The notes: generated by a model not told the origin, from the sequence alone. A stretch of DNA of 64,000 nt from Chondrus crispus (GCF_000350225.1 NW_005179389.1:248001-312000); one strand, 5' to 3'; positions 32,701 through 41,008 are shown, counted from the first letter of the stretch. Numbers and translations: made by a program.

Positions 32701-33564
32701 CTCTTGGGCTACGACAGTTCTGGGCTTCAGGATGCGGGAAGATTTCTACAAAAGCTTCAGGACTGCTTCCCAACTCCTGTTCTGCAGAACCTTCGATTAC
32801 ATCGGAAAGGACTCTTATCGTCGTCTCTCAGTAGGAAGGACTGGCGCGTAGACAATTCAGTAATTATGAACCTCGGAAACACTGCAGACGGAGGTCAACA
32901 TTCGGAAATGTTCCAATCAACTGACCTTGCATTTCTGTTGAAAGCAAGGGAGTTTTTAGAGCATTTATGGAAACAAAAGCTACGTCTTAGAAGTGGCCGG
33001 CCGGACCATGGAAATTCCGTAACCGTACAGATATATGGAACTGCCAAGTGGTGCAAAATAACAGACGGGCGAAAAAGAGACCAGACATCTGTTTTGGCCA
33101 CTATATCTTATGGGAGCGTGATTCAAGCCTTGCATTCTTCTGTAGTTTCGACCGCAGATCCTGATCTCACATTCACTCTTCATGAGAACAATGATTCTGA
33201 GCATGATGAGGACAGAAGGTTCTGGATGGTGCTAGCCGTGGTTCAAGTCCGGATTCTGGACGCTCGTGAGAAAGAAAGTCAAGAAACAACACGATATTGC
33301 GCAGTGAAGGAGTGCGAGGCTGAAGAAGATGGATACGGGGTGATGATACAACAACGAAACGAAAGAAGAGCGCTGGTTGAGCTTGGAAGCTACGTTCGAA
33401 AGGCATTAGTTATGCACTACTGCGAGCAGGAGAGCGCCGAAAGCGACGACCATATGTGTCTCATATGCACATCAAACTCAGCAGTACAACACAGGAGTCT
33501 CCCAGACGGTGGAATTTATCAAGTGTGGGGGCGAAAGGAAGGGTATCCGCCACGTCAGGCATAA
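29761..33564 (+). CDS. TNP2/CACTA-like transposase, intact 1,267 codons
   Basis: An uninterrupted intronless frame starting at ATG 29761 (the in-frame TTG before it is not a normal eukaryotic start). The N-terminus is basic (SRWVLKKRGPYAKR), then comes a disordered stretch. The central part has the layout of TNP2-type (CACTA, and the related KDZ) transposases: LYSDGFTPY followed by G-V-Y-M-L-P-I, then P-I-G-L-T-P-P-G-V-S, VLFLDVVGYVGDYPAVSHT with the D-x-P-A motif, and a cysteine pair LGHCSNVPCHLCSYGRYD. Further on, VVAPDHLFLGIGRDIMNL recalls the family's D-x-x-H segment, and ELLFESAHQPLKRGVAQSN its closing Glu helix. SDGF, the D of D-Y-P-A and E of the last segment are plausible catalytic residues. 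The C-terminal 250 residues are unassigned. It is far better preserved than most transposases in this window, so it is young or under selection. Family assignment is from motif style and is moderate. Confidence 0.72.
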   Translation: MGRQSKSRWVLKKRGPYAKRSEDVASQGTTSDGHAPSSSEPQLERNRKRARPCRQLSTKPAKRPGDGFMLLDGQSESYASLLKDGLLSDLQEYQGVMHDGVEALPSSPHPKRNNTIRCEESKGISGLDIGLSVEQDNAYEAESEELIDSMFESASGGIRLTWTNIASLITATGSTRLSETAYQTLANFRNWRPNERQLTLKLPSTSTLKRRVRPFAKSNFFVPCHVEMFTVDLSKSGSKAGVGKYTSQDSAPTMIVRPSNWAKLDFSTAKLRAMVQGRRHDMDPSIEIPRFSDIEDTPIIKDRAGSLSVYRIPTEDGVTVKLRKGLLLNITVETSDAVKGRLMQAQFAVTSSTNMRFHAVVSSFFVYDEPNWTEPQAESNSKRTKTMKTKRPESRAFLPSDMVVELALPGQPDAEDSEEPTQTPFLVYRMWRRQNCDDDYATSLVVSSERNVSNLTGTNRGVYNQMFDKTVVKRVSADDNPMNKGHRVDAESSGRLEDGRKYVVYRIFLYSDGFTPYIGKKGSMGGVYMLPIGMAPENRNGAGAIRPIGLTPPGVSTNEVLAAVIDDIIEGTEKGFEMTTAKGEKVVLFLDVVGYVGDYPAVSHTLDLLGHCSNVPCHLCSYGRYDKSGFQGSKYCYTTRIHSDHPSFARDENRATALRRSKLSREELKALGMDDADTFETSLQALHQLSEKLQQVRARVSRVLGSSKPVVPSVFDSYRSCVVAPDHLFLGIGRDIMNLCITLLPKDVRKDAEAIAKMALKDGYLIYQESLINHDKHVLHSMTISSMYCLLLVAPRAMKSAWYVNKITGERESGNCATIDEALDLLDLFSSLVSRTQYFPDSRIDGKRSLDTHNEEGGTKRLLEIRNMALRYLSRVDKLCRTNSFASTHLDKPNLHRLLEFFTHTLPLFGGVRHVQELLFESAHQPLKRGVAQSNMKNSQLQAMEHRLANDWKTRLAIETEGIDTSENGWSFETAKSVLNLLGYDSSGLQDAGRFLQKLQDCFPTPVLQNLRLHRKGLLSSSLSRKDWRVDNSVIMNLGNTADGGQHSEMFQSTDLAFLLKAREFLEHLWKQKLRLRSGRPDHGNSVTVQIYGTAKWCKITDGRKRDQTSVLATISYGSVIQALHSSVVSTADPDLTFTLHENNDSEHDEDRRFWMVLAVVQVRILDAREKESQETTRYCAVKECEAEEDGYGVMIQQRNERRALVELGSYVRKALVMHYCEQESAESDDHMCLICTSNSAVQHRSLPDGGIYQVWGRKEGYPPRQA

Positions 33565-33880
33565 GTATATGTGCGGAACAAGAACTCTGGTCTTTATTCA
33601 ACAGTTTTTAGTACTACCACACAGCTCTGCATACTTTTATGCACTGACTATAAGCTCTGCGCCGGCCTCTATATCTGTAGTTGCGACATATAAACTGTAT
33701 CGTTATTGCAAACAAAATTCAGGTCTGCTACCTTTGTGGGCTTGTTGCAAGGGGGCACGTTATGTATCCCCGCCTTTCGAAGTCCGTGTCCCTACACCTC
33801 TCTAGTTCCCGCAGCCAGTCTGATCCTTAACTTTTTCGTTTCCCTCACCATACACCCACTCTCCTTGTCAACCGGTGCAC
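33565..33880. other. 3' flank of the TNP2-like gene
   Basis: About 320 bases with no gene, no AATAAA signal that I can see, and no repeat. The frame at 33,509-33,805 has no motif. Confidence 0.45.
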
Positions 33881-34110
33881 CGTCATTGCTGTATAAAATT
33901 TGCAAAATTTGGGTGCAAATTTTCAGAGTTAGGACCGGTGATCAGTGGGGAGCTGTGATCAGTGGCCACTGATCACAGGCCGGCAGGGGGTGCCGTCCGA
34001 CATCGTCATTGCTGTATAAAATTTGCAAATTGGGGTGCAAATTTTGAGAGTTAGGACCGGTGATCAGTGGGGAGCTGTGATCAGAGGCCACTGATCACAG
34101 GCCGGCAGGG
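33881..34110 (+). repeat. Tandem duplication with GATC palindromes
   Basis: Two copies with a period of 123 bp (33881 and 34004), both starting CGTCATTGCTGTATAAAATT. Each contains GGTGATCAGTGGGGAGC and then an inverted pair GTGATCAGTGG/CCACTGATCAC, perfect over 22 bp in the first copy and with one change in the second. TGTATAAAATTTG is TATA-like. Confidence 0.92.
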
Positions 34111-34171
34111 GATTCAGGAGTAAGGAGTAGGATGGTTTTTGTACTTTAGGGATTCGCAGTGCTTCGGAGAT

Positions 34172-34780
34172 TTAGAGGAGTCGGGGAGTAACTAGGATTA
34201 GAAGATTCGTGGGATCGGCTGTTGGAAACGTGATATCCCTGTTTCGGGTTCTCCAGGTACGAATAACGTCCGGGGAGGGCATGTTGTCCTTCGTCTGAAA
34301 ACCGCGTCGACCATCATTGGCAATGCGAGCCATGATAGCTCGCAATGTATAATTGTTAATTGCAAATCCCCGGGAGGCAGTGTATTTAATGCGCTGCTTA
34401 ATGATTTTGTCCTCGTCCGCTTTGACGACACGGGGGGCTCCGGGACGGTTGTTGGCTGGGTCAAGAAGGCGGGACAGTTTGTCGTCGTCCTTGGTCTTGA
34501 GACATTTTTGTAATCGGTCTGCTGTCCCACGACTGATGATCATCAGTGTGGTTCGCCTCACAGTCGACTGTGAGGCGAACCACATCGGCAACCTTTTTTT
34601 CATCTTCAATAAATTTACCGCTGTCTGCCGTTTGTCTTTGGCCCTTGCGTCCCGTCTGTCCCTTGCTTGGCGCGCGCTGCCTGACGACGCCTTCCAATCG
34701 ACATCGGAGGGGGCGTGAATTGTCCGTAACTGGAGGCCAATCCCGGGAGCAGGACGAGAAGGTGTTTGATCGTGGATCAA
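34172..34780 (-). pseudogene. N-terminal fragment of a Tc5/CENP-B-type transposase
   Basis: A 202-codon frame. The part RPGAPRVVKADEDKIIKQRI, then GFAINNYTLRAIMARIAND and VIRTWRTRNRDITF, has the layout of the second helix-turn-helix of pogo/Tigger-like transposases (G-x-P-x-x-L-x-x-x-E-E-x-x-I ... W-x-x-x-F-x-x-R-H-x). The same layout occurs in the pogo-like transposase at 45.2 kb (TYLTADEENVIVDLVNRYSA). No DDE domain follows on its 3' side, so only the DNA-binding end is present. The frame also reads through a 38-bp palindrome and into a duplicated region, so the first 60 or so codons are doubtful. Confidence 0.55.
34547..34584. repeat. 38-bp perfect palindrome
   Basis: TGTGGTTCGCCTCACAGTC is followed directly by its exact reverse complement, with no loop. 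Perfect loopless palindromes of this length are unstable in replication and rarely persist by chance. Confidence 0.95.
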
Positions 34781-35011
34781 TTACTACTGTTTGGCCTTTA
34801 ACGGTGCTGTGTGCCCGCCATTTTTTGGCGGGACGGGGAGAAGCAAGGAGGTAACATTTCGGGAAACTGGAGGCCTGTTTCGTCAACATGACGAGAAAGT
34901 GTTTGATCGTGGATCAAATACTACTGTTTGGCCTTTAAAGGTGTTGTGTGCCGGCTATTTTCTTTTTTGGCGGGACGGGGAGAGGCACGGAGGTAACATT
35001 GCGGGAAACTG
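34728..35011 (+). repeat. Tandem duplication with E2F-like sites
   Basis: Two copies (about 34728-34864 and 34865-35011) beginning AACTGGAGGCC and ending GTAACATT(T/G)CGGGAAACTG. Both contain GTGTTTGATCGTGGATCAA and TTTTTTGGCGGGACGGGGAG. TTTGGCGGGA fits the E2F consensus, here inside a CCGCCA/TGGCGG inverted pair in copy 1. Confidence 0.88.
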
Positions 35012-35198
35012 TAGAAGAGGTGAACGGTTAGGCCCCGGAGCGTTTCCCTGGAGTCCAGGGATGAAAGACTGCACCCATTGTCCGTACTGGCAGCAACGAG
35101 AACTGAATCATCAAATTAGCCTTTTTTACCAAATAATGCTTTTAGGGAAGGGTATACCGCGCAGGCCTGCATGCGCAGGCAAGTTTCTTTGGTATGAC

Positions 35199-35420
35199 AT
35201 GTAATGGCTGTCGCGCGACAAGATTTACAAAAGCTGTATGGCTGGCCAGCCATACTGGAACTAGATTAATTTTTGTTAATTTTTTAGAGGTTGATTCTAG
35301 TATGGGTGGCCACCCATACAGCTTTTGTAGATCTTGTCGCGCGACAAACACATCACACGTGTGGACCCAAATGCAATGTATTACACGTGTGGATCGATAT
35401 GCAATGTTTTACACGTGGCG
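35199..35420 (+). repeat. 222-bp foldback/G-box unit, copy 1
   Basis: Direct repeat of 35814-36035 with only a handful of differences. The first part (35209-35346) is a foldback whose 33-bp outer arms begin TGTCGCGCGACA and pair with each other. The loop-proximal parts hold TATGGCTGGCCAGCCATA and TATGGGTGGCCACCCATA, each a perfect palindrome by itself. The last part carries CACGTG boxes at 28-bp steps. Confidence 0.93.
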
Positions 35421-35473
35421 ACCAAAATGCAATGTATTACACGTGGTGACCAAAACGCAATGTTTTACACGTG
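35356..35473 (+). promoter_or_regulatory. Five CACGTG boxes at exact 28-bp spacing
   Basis: CACGTG starts at 35356, 35384, 35412, 35440 and 35468. Each unit reads roughly ATGCAATGTNTTACACGTG followed by about 9 variable bases. CACGTG is the G-box/E-box bound by bZIP and bHLH proteins. The spacing is exact while the bases between vary, the behaviour of an iteron array used by a binding protein. It could serve a promoter, a transposase or a replication origin. Confidence 0.85.
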
Positions 35474-35813
35474 CGAGAAGCTGGTGGATGATGATTGGCC
35501 GATTATGATACGGAATCGTATACAATGCCTCCTACGATATAGTGCTATAGCGTGACATACCTCTAGCTATGGCACTATTGGGAGGTTGGCACTATAGAAA
35601 GGAGGCTCAAATACATATATTTGGGGACAATGCACACTGCTAACACAAACACAACAAAGCCTGTATAACACAACTAAATAACTTCATCCTTTGAGTCCTG
35701 AAACATGCCGGATGATACACGTGAGCGTATGATAACGTGTGCCAGAGAGTGAGCCATAGCACTATATAGAGGGAAACACTACTAAAGTAGGCACTATTGA
35801 GCGACCCTGTAAT

Positions 35814-36035
35814 ATGTAATGGCTGTCACGCGACAAGATTTACAAAAGCTGTATGGCTGGCCAGCCATACTGGAACTAGATTAATTTTTGTTAATTTTTT
35901 AGAGGTTGATTCTAGTATGGGTAGCCAACCATACAGCTTTTGTAGATCTTGTCGCGCGACAAACACATCACACGTGTGGACGTAAATGCAATGTAGTACA
36001 CGTGTGGATCGATATGCAATGTTTTACACGTGGCG
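35814..36035 (+). repeat. 222-bp foldback/G-box unit, copy 2
   Basis: Second copy of the unit at 35199-35420, 615 bp to its right. Foldback core 35824-35961; CACGTG boxes at 35971, 35999 and 36027, then the array breaks off. Between the copies (35,537-35,800) is a shorter inverted pair, TATAGTGCTATA near 35,538 against ATAGCACTATATAG near 35,757, perhaps a nested small element. Confidence 0.93.
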
Positions 36036-36101
36036 TCAACCTTGAAATCAAAACTCTCACACTGACAGTGTGCATTTTGTGATGGCAGTCTGCATTTTGT
36101 G

Positions 36102-36566
36102 ATGGCTTTGTGTGAGTTGTGTGGGGGCATCACGAAGATCACATATAAAAGGCTCTCCATCTCAAATGGCAAACAAACTGAACAACGTCACACAAAAAAA
36201 TATCTCCCTTTCCAGCCCTCTACGGCTAATTTCCAGAGACACTTCCCCTTCCCTTCGTGTTCGCAACTGCGTAGGTTGAACCGGAATGTACTGCACGAGA
36301 AGGTCAGTGGGACCCAAACCTACTGCGTACTCTGTATTGGGGTCAAAAGATGGACAAAAGACGGGCCCAAGGCACTTAGAAAGGGCTCGCGCCAGGTGCA
36401 GTGGTGTTCTACATGTAGGCAAGCTATCTGCTGCAGCTGCCGGACGGTCTGGCATTCTCGCCCTACACTGAAGCGACATGGGCCCTCTCCTGTCCATGAG
36501 AGGGAGTTTGACTCTGGGCGACGCAATTTTCAACGAATAAGGCAGGCTTCACAAGCCCGAGAGTGA
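36102..36566 (+). CDS. Small Cys-rich zinc-finger frame, piggyBac-tail-like
   Basis: 154 codons from ATG 36102. The N-terminus has MALCELCGG (C-x2-C). Residues about 65-115 read TYCVLCIGVKRW ... RQVQWCSTCRQAICCSCRTV then WHS: C-x2-C, a spacer of about 20, C-x2-C, then C-x2-C and a W-H. This spacing is the cross-brace finger found at the C-terminus of piggyBac transposases (C-x2-C ... C-x2-C-x-x-x-x-C-x2-C ... H). No piggyBac catalytic domain precedes it. It may be a leftover tail, a host zinc-finger protein, or an exon of a longer gene; an ACATATAAAAGG TATA-like site at about 36,137 lies inside the frame and would suggest a later start. I keep it as a candidate. Confidence 0.4.
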   Translation: MALCELCGGITKITYKRLSISNGKQTEQRHTKKYLPFQPSTANFQRHFPFPSCSQLRRLNRNVLHEKVSGTQTYCVLCIGVKRWTKDGPKALRKGSRQVQWCSTCRQAICCSCRTVWHSRPTLKRHGPSPVHEREFDSGRRNFQRIRQASQARE

Positions 36567-37237
36567 AGGCCGTAAAATGTCTGTAGAACAAGGCTATCAG
36601 CTATGCTTTTTAAATGGGTTTGTGATGGTTTGTTGATGTTGGAGATGATTGTGAGACAATGGTGTGAGAGTCACAAAACAATTTGTGTGTGAATCACAAA
36701 ACAGTCAACAAAAGAGCACTTCAAGATGTTGACGTCACAAAAATAAAGTGATTCTAGTGGTGAGAGTGTTTCACAGAGGAAGGGCACTGATGAGGACAAC
36801 ATCCAAGAGTAGGTACTTGGTAATTCATACTTTCAATAGCGAGAACAGTATCATCATCACTCTGTAGTCACACTTCTATCTTCATTGTACAATTAAATCT
36901 ACAGCAACTATGATTAAAAGAACAGTAATTCAATGACACATGACTGACTTTCAAAGCAATCCGGACTGGATGATGTCGGTACCTTTGGAGCCCATACCCA
37001 GCTGTTCACTTGCACGTCTAAGTCCCATGGTATTTAGATGCTGCACAGAGCCGTGCATCTTTAAATGTGACCGTTACAAAAATATCGATTTCACAAAAAA
37101 CACATATGTCTATATACTGACCACGTTCCAATGGTTACCCCCAACTCTTTAGTCTTCGGTATATATTTCAAACAAATTTCTCAAGTATCACTTTCCAAGG
37201 GAAATTAACAGAGGACGATACCATCCACCAGTTGATA
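36567..37237. other. Upstream region of the Tudor-like gene
   Basis: Contains several copies of TCACAAAA/TTTTGTGA near 36,600-36,750 and a TATA-like GGTATATATTTC at about 37,157, about 80 bases before the ATG at 37238. No gene recognised. Confidence 0.5.
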
Positions 37238-38605
37238 ATGGTATCAGATCTTTTCAATGGGCTCCAGTTCGGGAGTGATATAGAGGCCTACTATACCTTG
37301 GAGAATGAAAAAGAAAGCAAGGCATGGTTCCCAGCAACAGTCATTAGTCTCAACTACCTTCATGATGATCGTCGAGAGGTGCTCAAAGGGACCATTCAAT
37401 ACAAGGCAGCGTTTGGATTCAGAGCATGTAAAAGCAAGGTTACTTTCAAGGAGGGAAACGAGTTTGTACAAGATGGACAAAAGTTTAGCTGGAGACTCAA
37501 AGATACATCCGTGCGATTGGATAACAGCGCAAGCTCAGACGTGGCAAGCGCATCGATGGATGCAGATGATATGGACTATGCTCCAGGTAGTGCCATGGTA
37601 GAAAAATGCAAGAAGGTTAACCACACGACGACTGTCTCACTTGACCAGAATACAATCAAAGATACACGTGAGCTAAATGCTCTTTCCAGACGCCTTCAGT
37701 ATCTTGAGGAAGTGGTGAAAGGACAGCAATCCTCGATTACGACTGCACTATGGACTCAGAATGCGCTCCTCATTTCTGATGCAGGCTCCAATATTCCTCT
37801 TAAGTTTATTTCGTTGCGTCTAGAGCATTGGTTACTCAAGACACCGACACGTCCTACCCCAGTTGAAATAACCCGTGGGACGAAGTGGTTTGTACAAGAC
37901 TCATTTAAGGCGCGAGCAGACTGCACATTGCTCCAGTTTGATTCTATATCCGAAAGAGTAAAAGCTCAGCTACGAACAAAGGTTTCTATTCTTCCGGAAG
38001 ATTATATGTGCCGGAAATCAGTTGTGAAGGAGACGAGTATATACTTTAGGAGCTTCCTAGACTTGTCAGAAGCACTCGGACCAGCATCACCGCAAGTTGT
38101 CAGAGACGTGATCATCGCAAAAAGGCTGGAAAAAGGTACCGACAATTATGTATCTGCCAGAGTGATAGGCTGTATGGCCGGTCCCAACACCGAATCTCTT
38201 TCTGACCCGTGCTATATGACAATTGGAGATTCTCTTGCTGTTATAAGGGATGACGAGGATGAACAACGGCACGTTGTATTTCGTCGGGATTGCACTTGGG
38301 ATTCCATAGAGCAGACCTACTCCTATCCACTGGAAGACATAAGACTATCAGAGCTTAACTTCCAAGAACGCATTTCCAAGGTAATGAGTGCTGAAAAAGT
38401 GGTCAGCGGACTATCGGACCGGAAGGAGTCGTTCTACCTGCGATGGAATCTTCAATCCAATCCTTGTCAGTCTATATTTGCTGATGTAAATCGCAGCGAC
38501 GTACTAGGAGTACTTCAAGTGCATGTCCCATTCATCTCTATCAAAGGGTCTGCCCATGTGAAGCAATTCATCACTGTTGCCAAAGTTCTGGGCCTCTTTA
38601 AGTAA
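37238..38605 (+). CDS. Unknown 455-residue protein with possible Tudor-like N-terminus
   Basis: Intronless frame from ATG 37238. Residues about 10-90 (GSDIEAYYTLENEKESKAWF, PATVISL, then G-T-I-Q-Y-K-A-A-F-G-F and SKVTF) have the rhythm of Tudor/Agenet/SH3-like barrels, which bind modified histones or other proteins: G-x-x-V/I-E-A-x-Y, K-x-W-F/Y-P-A-x-V, G-x-I-x-Y. A likely coiled coil follows at about 145-180 (RELNALSRRLQYLEEVVKGQ). The rest is globular and unknown to me. The gene is complete, with a TATA box, and its stop lies only 93 bases from the stop of the convergent gene at 38699-41008. Tight convergence and integrity suggest the two belong to one functional unit, either of the host or of a mobile element that includes the TNP2-like gene. 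The Tudor call is tentative. Confidence 0.75.
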   Translation: MVSDLFNGLQFGSDIEAYYTLENEKESKAWFPATVISLNYLHDDRREVLKGTIQYKAAFGFRACKSKVTFKEGNEFVQDGQKFSWRLKDTSVRLDNSASSDVASASMDADDMDYAPGSAMVEKCKKVNHTTTVSLDQNTIKDTRELNALSRRLQYLEEVVKGQQSSITTALWTQNALLISDAGSNIPLKFISLRLEHWLLKTPTRPTPVEITRGTKWFVQDSFKARADCTLLQFDSISERVKAQLRTKVSILPEDYMCRKSVVKETSIYFRSFLDLSEALGPASPQVVRDVIIAKRLEKGTDNYVSARVIGCMAGPNTESLSDPCYMTIGDSLAVIRDDEDEQRHVVFRRDCTWDSIEQTYSYPLEDIRLSELNFQERISKVMSAEKVVSGLSDRKESFYLRWNLQSNPCQSIFADVNRSDVLGVLQVHVPFISIKGSAHVKQFITVAKVLGLFK

Positions 38606-38698
38606 ACTCAATTCATTCATGCTACAGCAGTCTCCCGCTTTACTCATTTTTCACTTTGGTGAACTAAGAAGTCTCACTATCACATCAAATACGACCCC

Positions 38699-41008
38699 TT
38701 ATAAATCGAAGTCGTGGACCATGACCACATCCTCATCGTCTTCGACTTGATCCGCCTGGATTTCATCCTCACCATCCACCACGCTCAGATCATCATTATC
38801 CTCGTGATGTGAACCTGAACGGACCGGGGGATCGTGCACGGAGTTGTACATATCCACGGACATCACTAGCTTCTCCTTCAAAATACTGGACAGTTGCTGT
38901 GGAAGCTCACCCCGCTTTTCTCCCTGTCCTTCAGTCAAAAGATCTGAGTAGAGCGATCTCAGTCGCGACCGCCATGATCCATTGTGGTGATCCTGGCCAT
39001 CCACTTCATGCAATATCTGCTCGTTTCGAGAAAATGCACCCCTCGCCTCGATCACCTTCATCAGCATGATCTCCCGAAACAGGACAGCAGTCATGTAAAT
39101 CACACGAAAGGATTCCTTGGATATTGAATAGAGGTCTTCATCACTGCCACACCTGGTAAAAGCCACCAAGAACTTCAAGGCGACGTGCATGGCATTGAGT
39201 CGGATAACAATTTTTCGAGTCTCCTTCCTTCCATCCTTGTCTTTTGTCTCAACGTCATACGTAGTGATAAATATGAAGGGATCGCTTTCAGAAATCAGCT
39301 TCTTCCATGCTATCAAATTCAGGGGGTTCACCTCAGCGACCGACTTCATAGCAGTACGACAGGTTCCGTCTGGGATATCTTGGAGGTTCATGTGCGGGCG
39401 GGGTGGATTCTCATACTGGAATGAGACTCCCACTTCACTTTGGAAAACATATGAGAAGTTTTGAAAGAAGGATTTCCGCCCAAGCTCCCTGGACTTGTTC
39501 AGAAACTGATTACCTATCTTGAAAACGCGGCGAACGATCTCAACCCTAATGTCTTCGTCCTTGATGAATCCAATTGGCTCATCTTCCCCCATCTTATCGC
39601 TTCGACGCCGAGCCACACGCCGGGCCTTCTTGATGGCCGTTGAAGCAAATTCTTCGTTGAAGAAAGACTCGACTGTGATCATTGTTATGTAGCCCGGCCT
39701 CAGCCAAAAAGGTTTCTCAGCGGTCTTCAGCTTCCGGCGGATGTTCGGATGTACCATTTCGAGTGACTTCGTCCCAATACTCGGATTGTTCATTGCATTT
39801 GCAATCAAGCTCTTTCCCCAAGCCTTTCGCAGGACCAGATACTGACGAGCTTGTTTCGTACCCAGCAGCTCCTCGGTTTTCTCCTCGCTTGGGTCCCTTT
39901 TCCACAAAAGGACCTCGACAAGTAAAAGTCCGAACCCCAACATTTCGGAACTATTGACGCCCAATTGAAGCTTGGAAAATTGTGTGTCACGACTCACACC
40001 CTCTAAGGATTCACTCGCTTCCTTTCTCTGAGGAAGAACTCTCATGGTGCAATTTATCAACGCTCTTGTGAAGATAATGCACATGAATTTCCCTGCGAAG
40101 ATGTCCTCCATAGGCCTAAGGAGGTCGTTTAAAGAGGCCTTCTCGGCTGCTTTTCCTGTCTTCGGCAGGGCGGAATTCAGAAGAACAATGTTGACGGCGT
40201 CCTGGCAGCGTGATAACGTCCTCTCCAAAGTGGAGACACGAGAAGATACAGCCTTGATTGCACCCAGAATTTCCTTTTTTTCAATGGCGAGCTGCTTCTC
40301 CAAACGAGCATGCAGTTCCCGCATGACTCGAAGTACTCCGTGGTTAGAGTCTTCCCCAAGTGCTCGAGCCAAATGGGGGCCCCGGGGCTGACTCGGCAAG
40401 GAACCTGCCATGCACTCACGACGCATGGGAACGACGACGTCTTCCACATCTTGAGTTTCGGCGACCCCGTCCATCTCTGCTGCACTAGCCTGCACACTCT
40501 CGTCGACGTACTCCTCTGGCTCGCGTCCATGGAGCTCGAGCAACTGACGGTTCGCCCGTTTGCGTTCTGTGTGTTCATCTTCCTCGCCATGATCTCCATC
40601 CCCGAACAAAAGGGAAAAGTCTTCACCCGGAGACGAACCGATGGCGCGCTTGCGCTTGCCCGCACGCGGAGGTGCTGCATCAGACGGACCACTTCCCTGA
40701 CTTCGAACGGGAAGCGAGCACGTGTGAGATGGCGGACTGCCTTGGGGTGTCCTGACTGTATTGCTTGAAACCCGCCGGGATTCCTGCCCAGCCGCTGCGA
40801 GAGTAGCTTCGGCCGCAACACGAGGAGATGACCGGCGTTCCGCAGGGACCTGAGCCCCAGGCGCTTGGCTGTTAGACTTCCGAGATGTCGTAGGTCCCTT
40901 CTGCTGAGACAAGCGGCCTCGCTGATTGCCTGAAGCAGCGGGTTTCATGGCTGCAGAACGCGAATGAGCACGCCCTGCCTTCTTCCCAGACCTTTTTCGC
41001 GGGGTCAT
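38699..41008 (-). CDS. Unknown 769-residue basic/acidic coiled-coil protein
   Basis: Intronless frame from ATG 41008. Residues 1-120 are basic, Ser/Pro/Arg-rich and presumably disordered (MTPRKRSGKKAGRAHSR), ending in GKRKRAIG, a good nuclear signal. About 130-200 is acidic. About 225-275 is a likely coiled coil (MRELHARLEKQLAIEKKEIL, ISTLERTLS-like heptads). Residues about 290-700 are a helical, conserved-looking region without motifs I know, including KKARRVARRRSDK (basic, about 470). The C-terminal 40 residues are strongly acidic. The general plan, basic tail plus coiled coil plus acidic tail, suggests a nuclear DNA- or chromatin-associated protein. Neighbour gene 37238-38605 converges on it. 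Long intact frame and biased composition by segment support a real gene. Confidence 0.8.
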   Translation of the reverse strand: MTPRKRSGKKAGRAHSRSAAMKPAASGNQRGRLSQQKGPTTSRKSNSQAPGAQVPAERRSSPRVAAEATLAAAGQESRRVSSNTVRTPQGSPPSHTCSLPVRSQGSGPSDAAPPRAGKRKRAIGSSPGEDFSLLFGDGDHGEEDEHTERKRANRQLLELHGREPEEYVDESVQASAAEMDGVAETQDVEDVVVPMRRECMAGSLPSQPRGPHLARALGEDSNHGVLRVMRELHARLEKQLAIEKKEILGAIKAVSSRVSTLERTLSRCQDAVNIVLLNSALPKTGKAAEKASLNDLLRPMEDIFAGKFMCIIFTRALINCTMRVLPQRKEASESLEGVSRDTQFSKLQLGVNSSEMLGFGLLLVEVLLWKRDPSEEKTEELLGTKQARQYLVLRKAWGKSLIANAMNNPSIGTKSLEMVHPNIRRKLKTAEKPFWLRPGYITMITVESFFNEEFASTAIKKARRVARRRSDKMGEDEPIGFIKDEDIRVEIVRRVFKIGNQFLNKSRELGRKSFFQNFSYVFQSEVGVSFQYENPPRPHMNLQDIPDGTCRTAMKSVAEVNPLNLIAWKKLISESDPFIFITTYDVETKDKDGRKETRKIVIRLNAMHVALKFLVAFTRCGSDEDLYSISKESFRVIYMTAVLFREIMLMKVIEARGAFSRNEQILHEVDGQDHHNGSWRSRLRSLYSDLLTEGQGEKRGELPQQLSSILKEKLVMSVDMYNSVHDPPVRSGSHHEDNDDLSVVDGEDEIQADQVEDDEDVVMVHDFDL

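Noticed and set aside
33230-33255. GGTTCAAGTCC resembling a tRNA B box
   Set aside because: No cloverleaf can be formed around it and it lies inside the intact TNP2-like coding frame.
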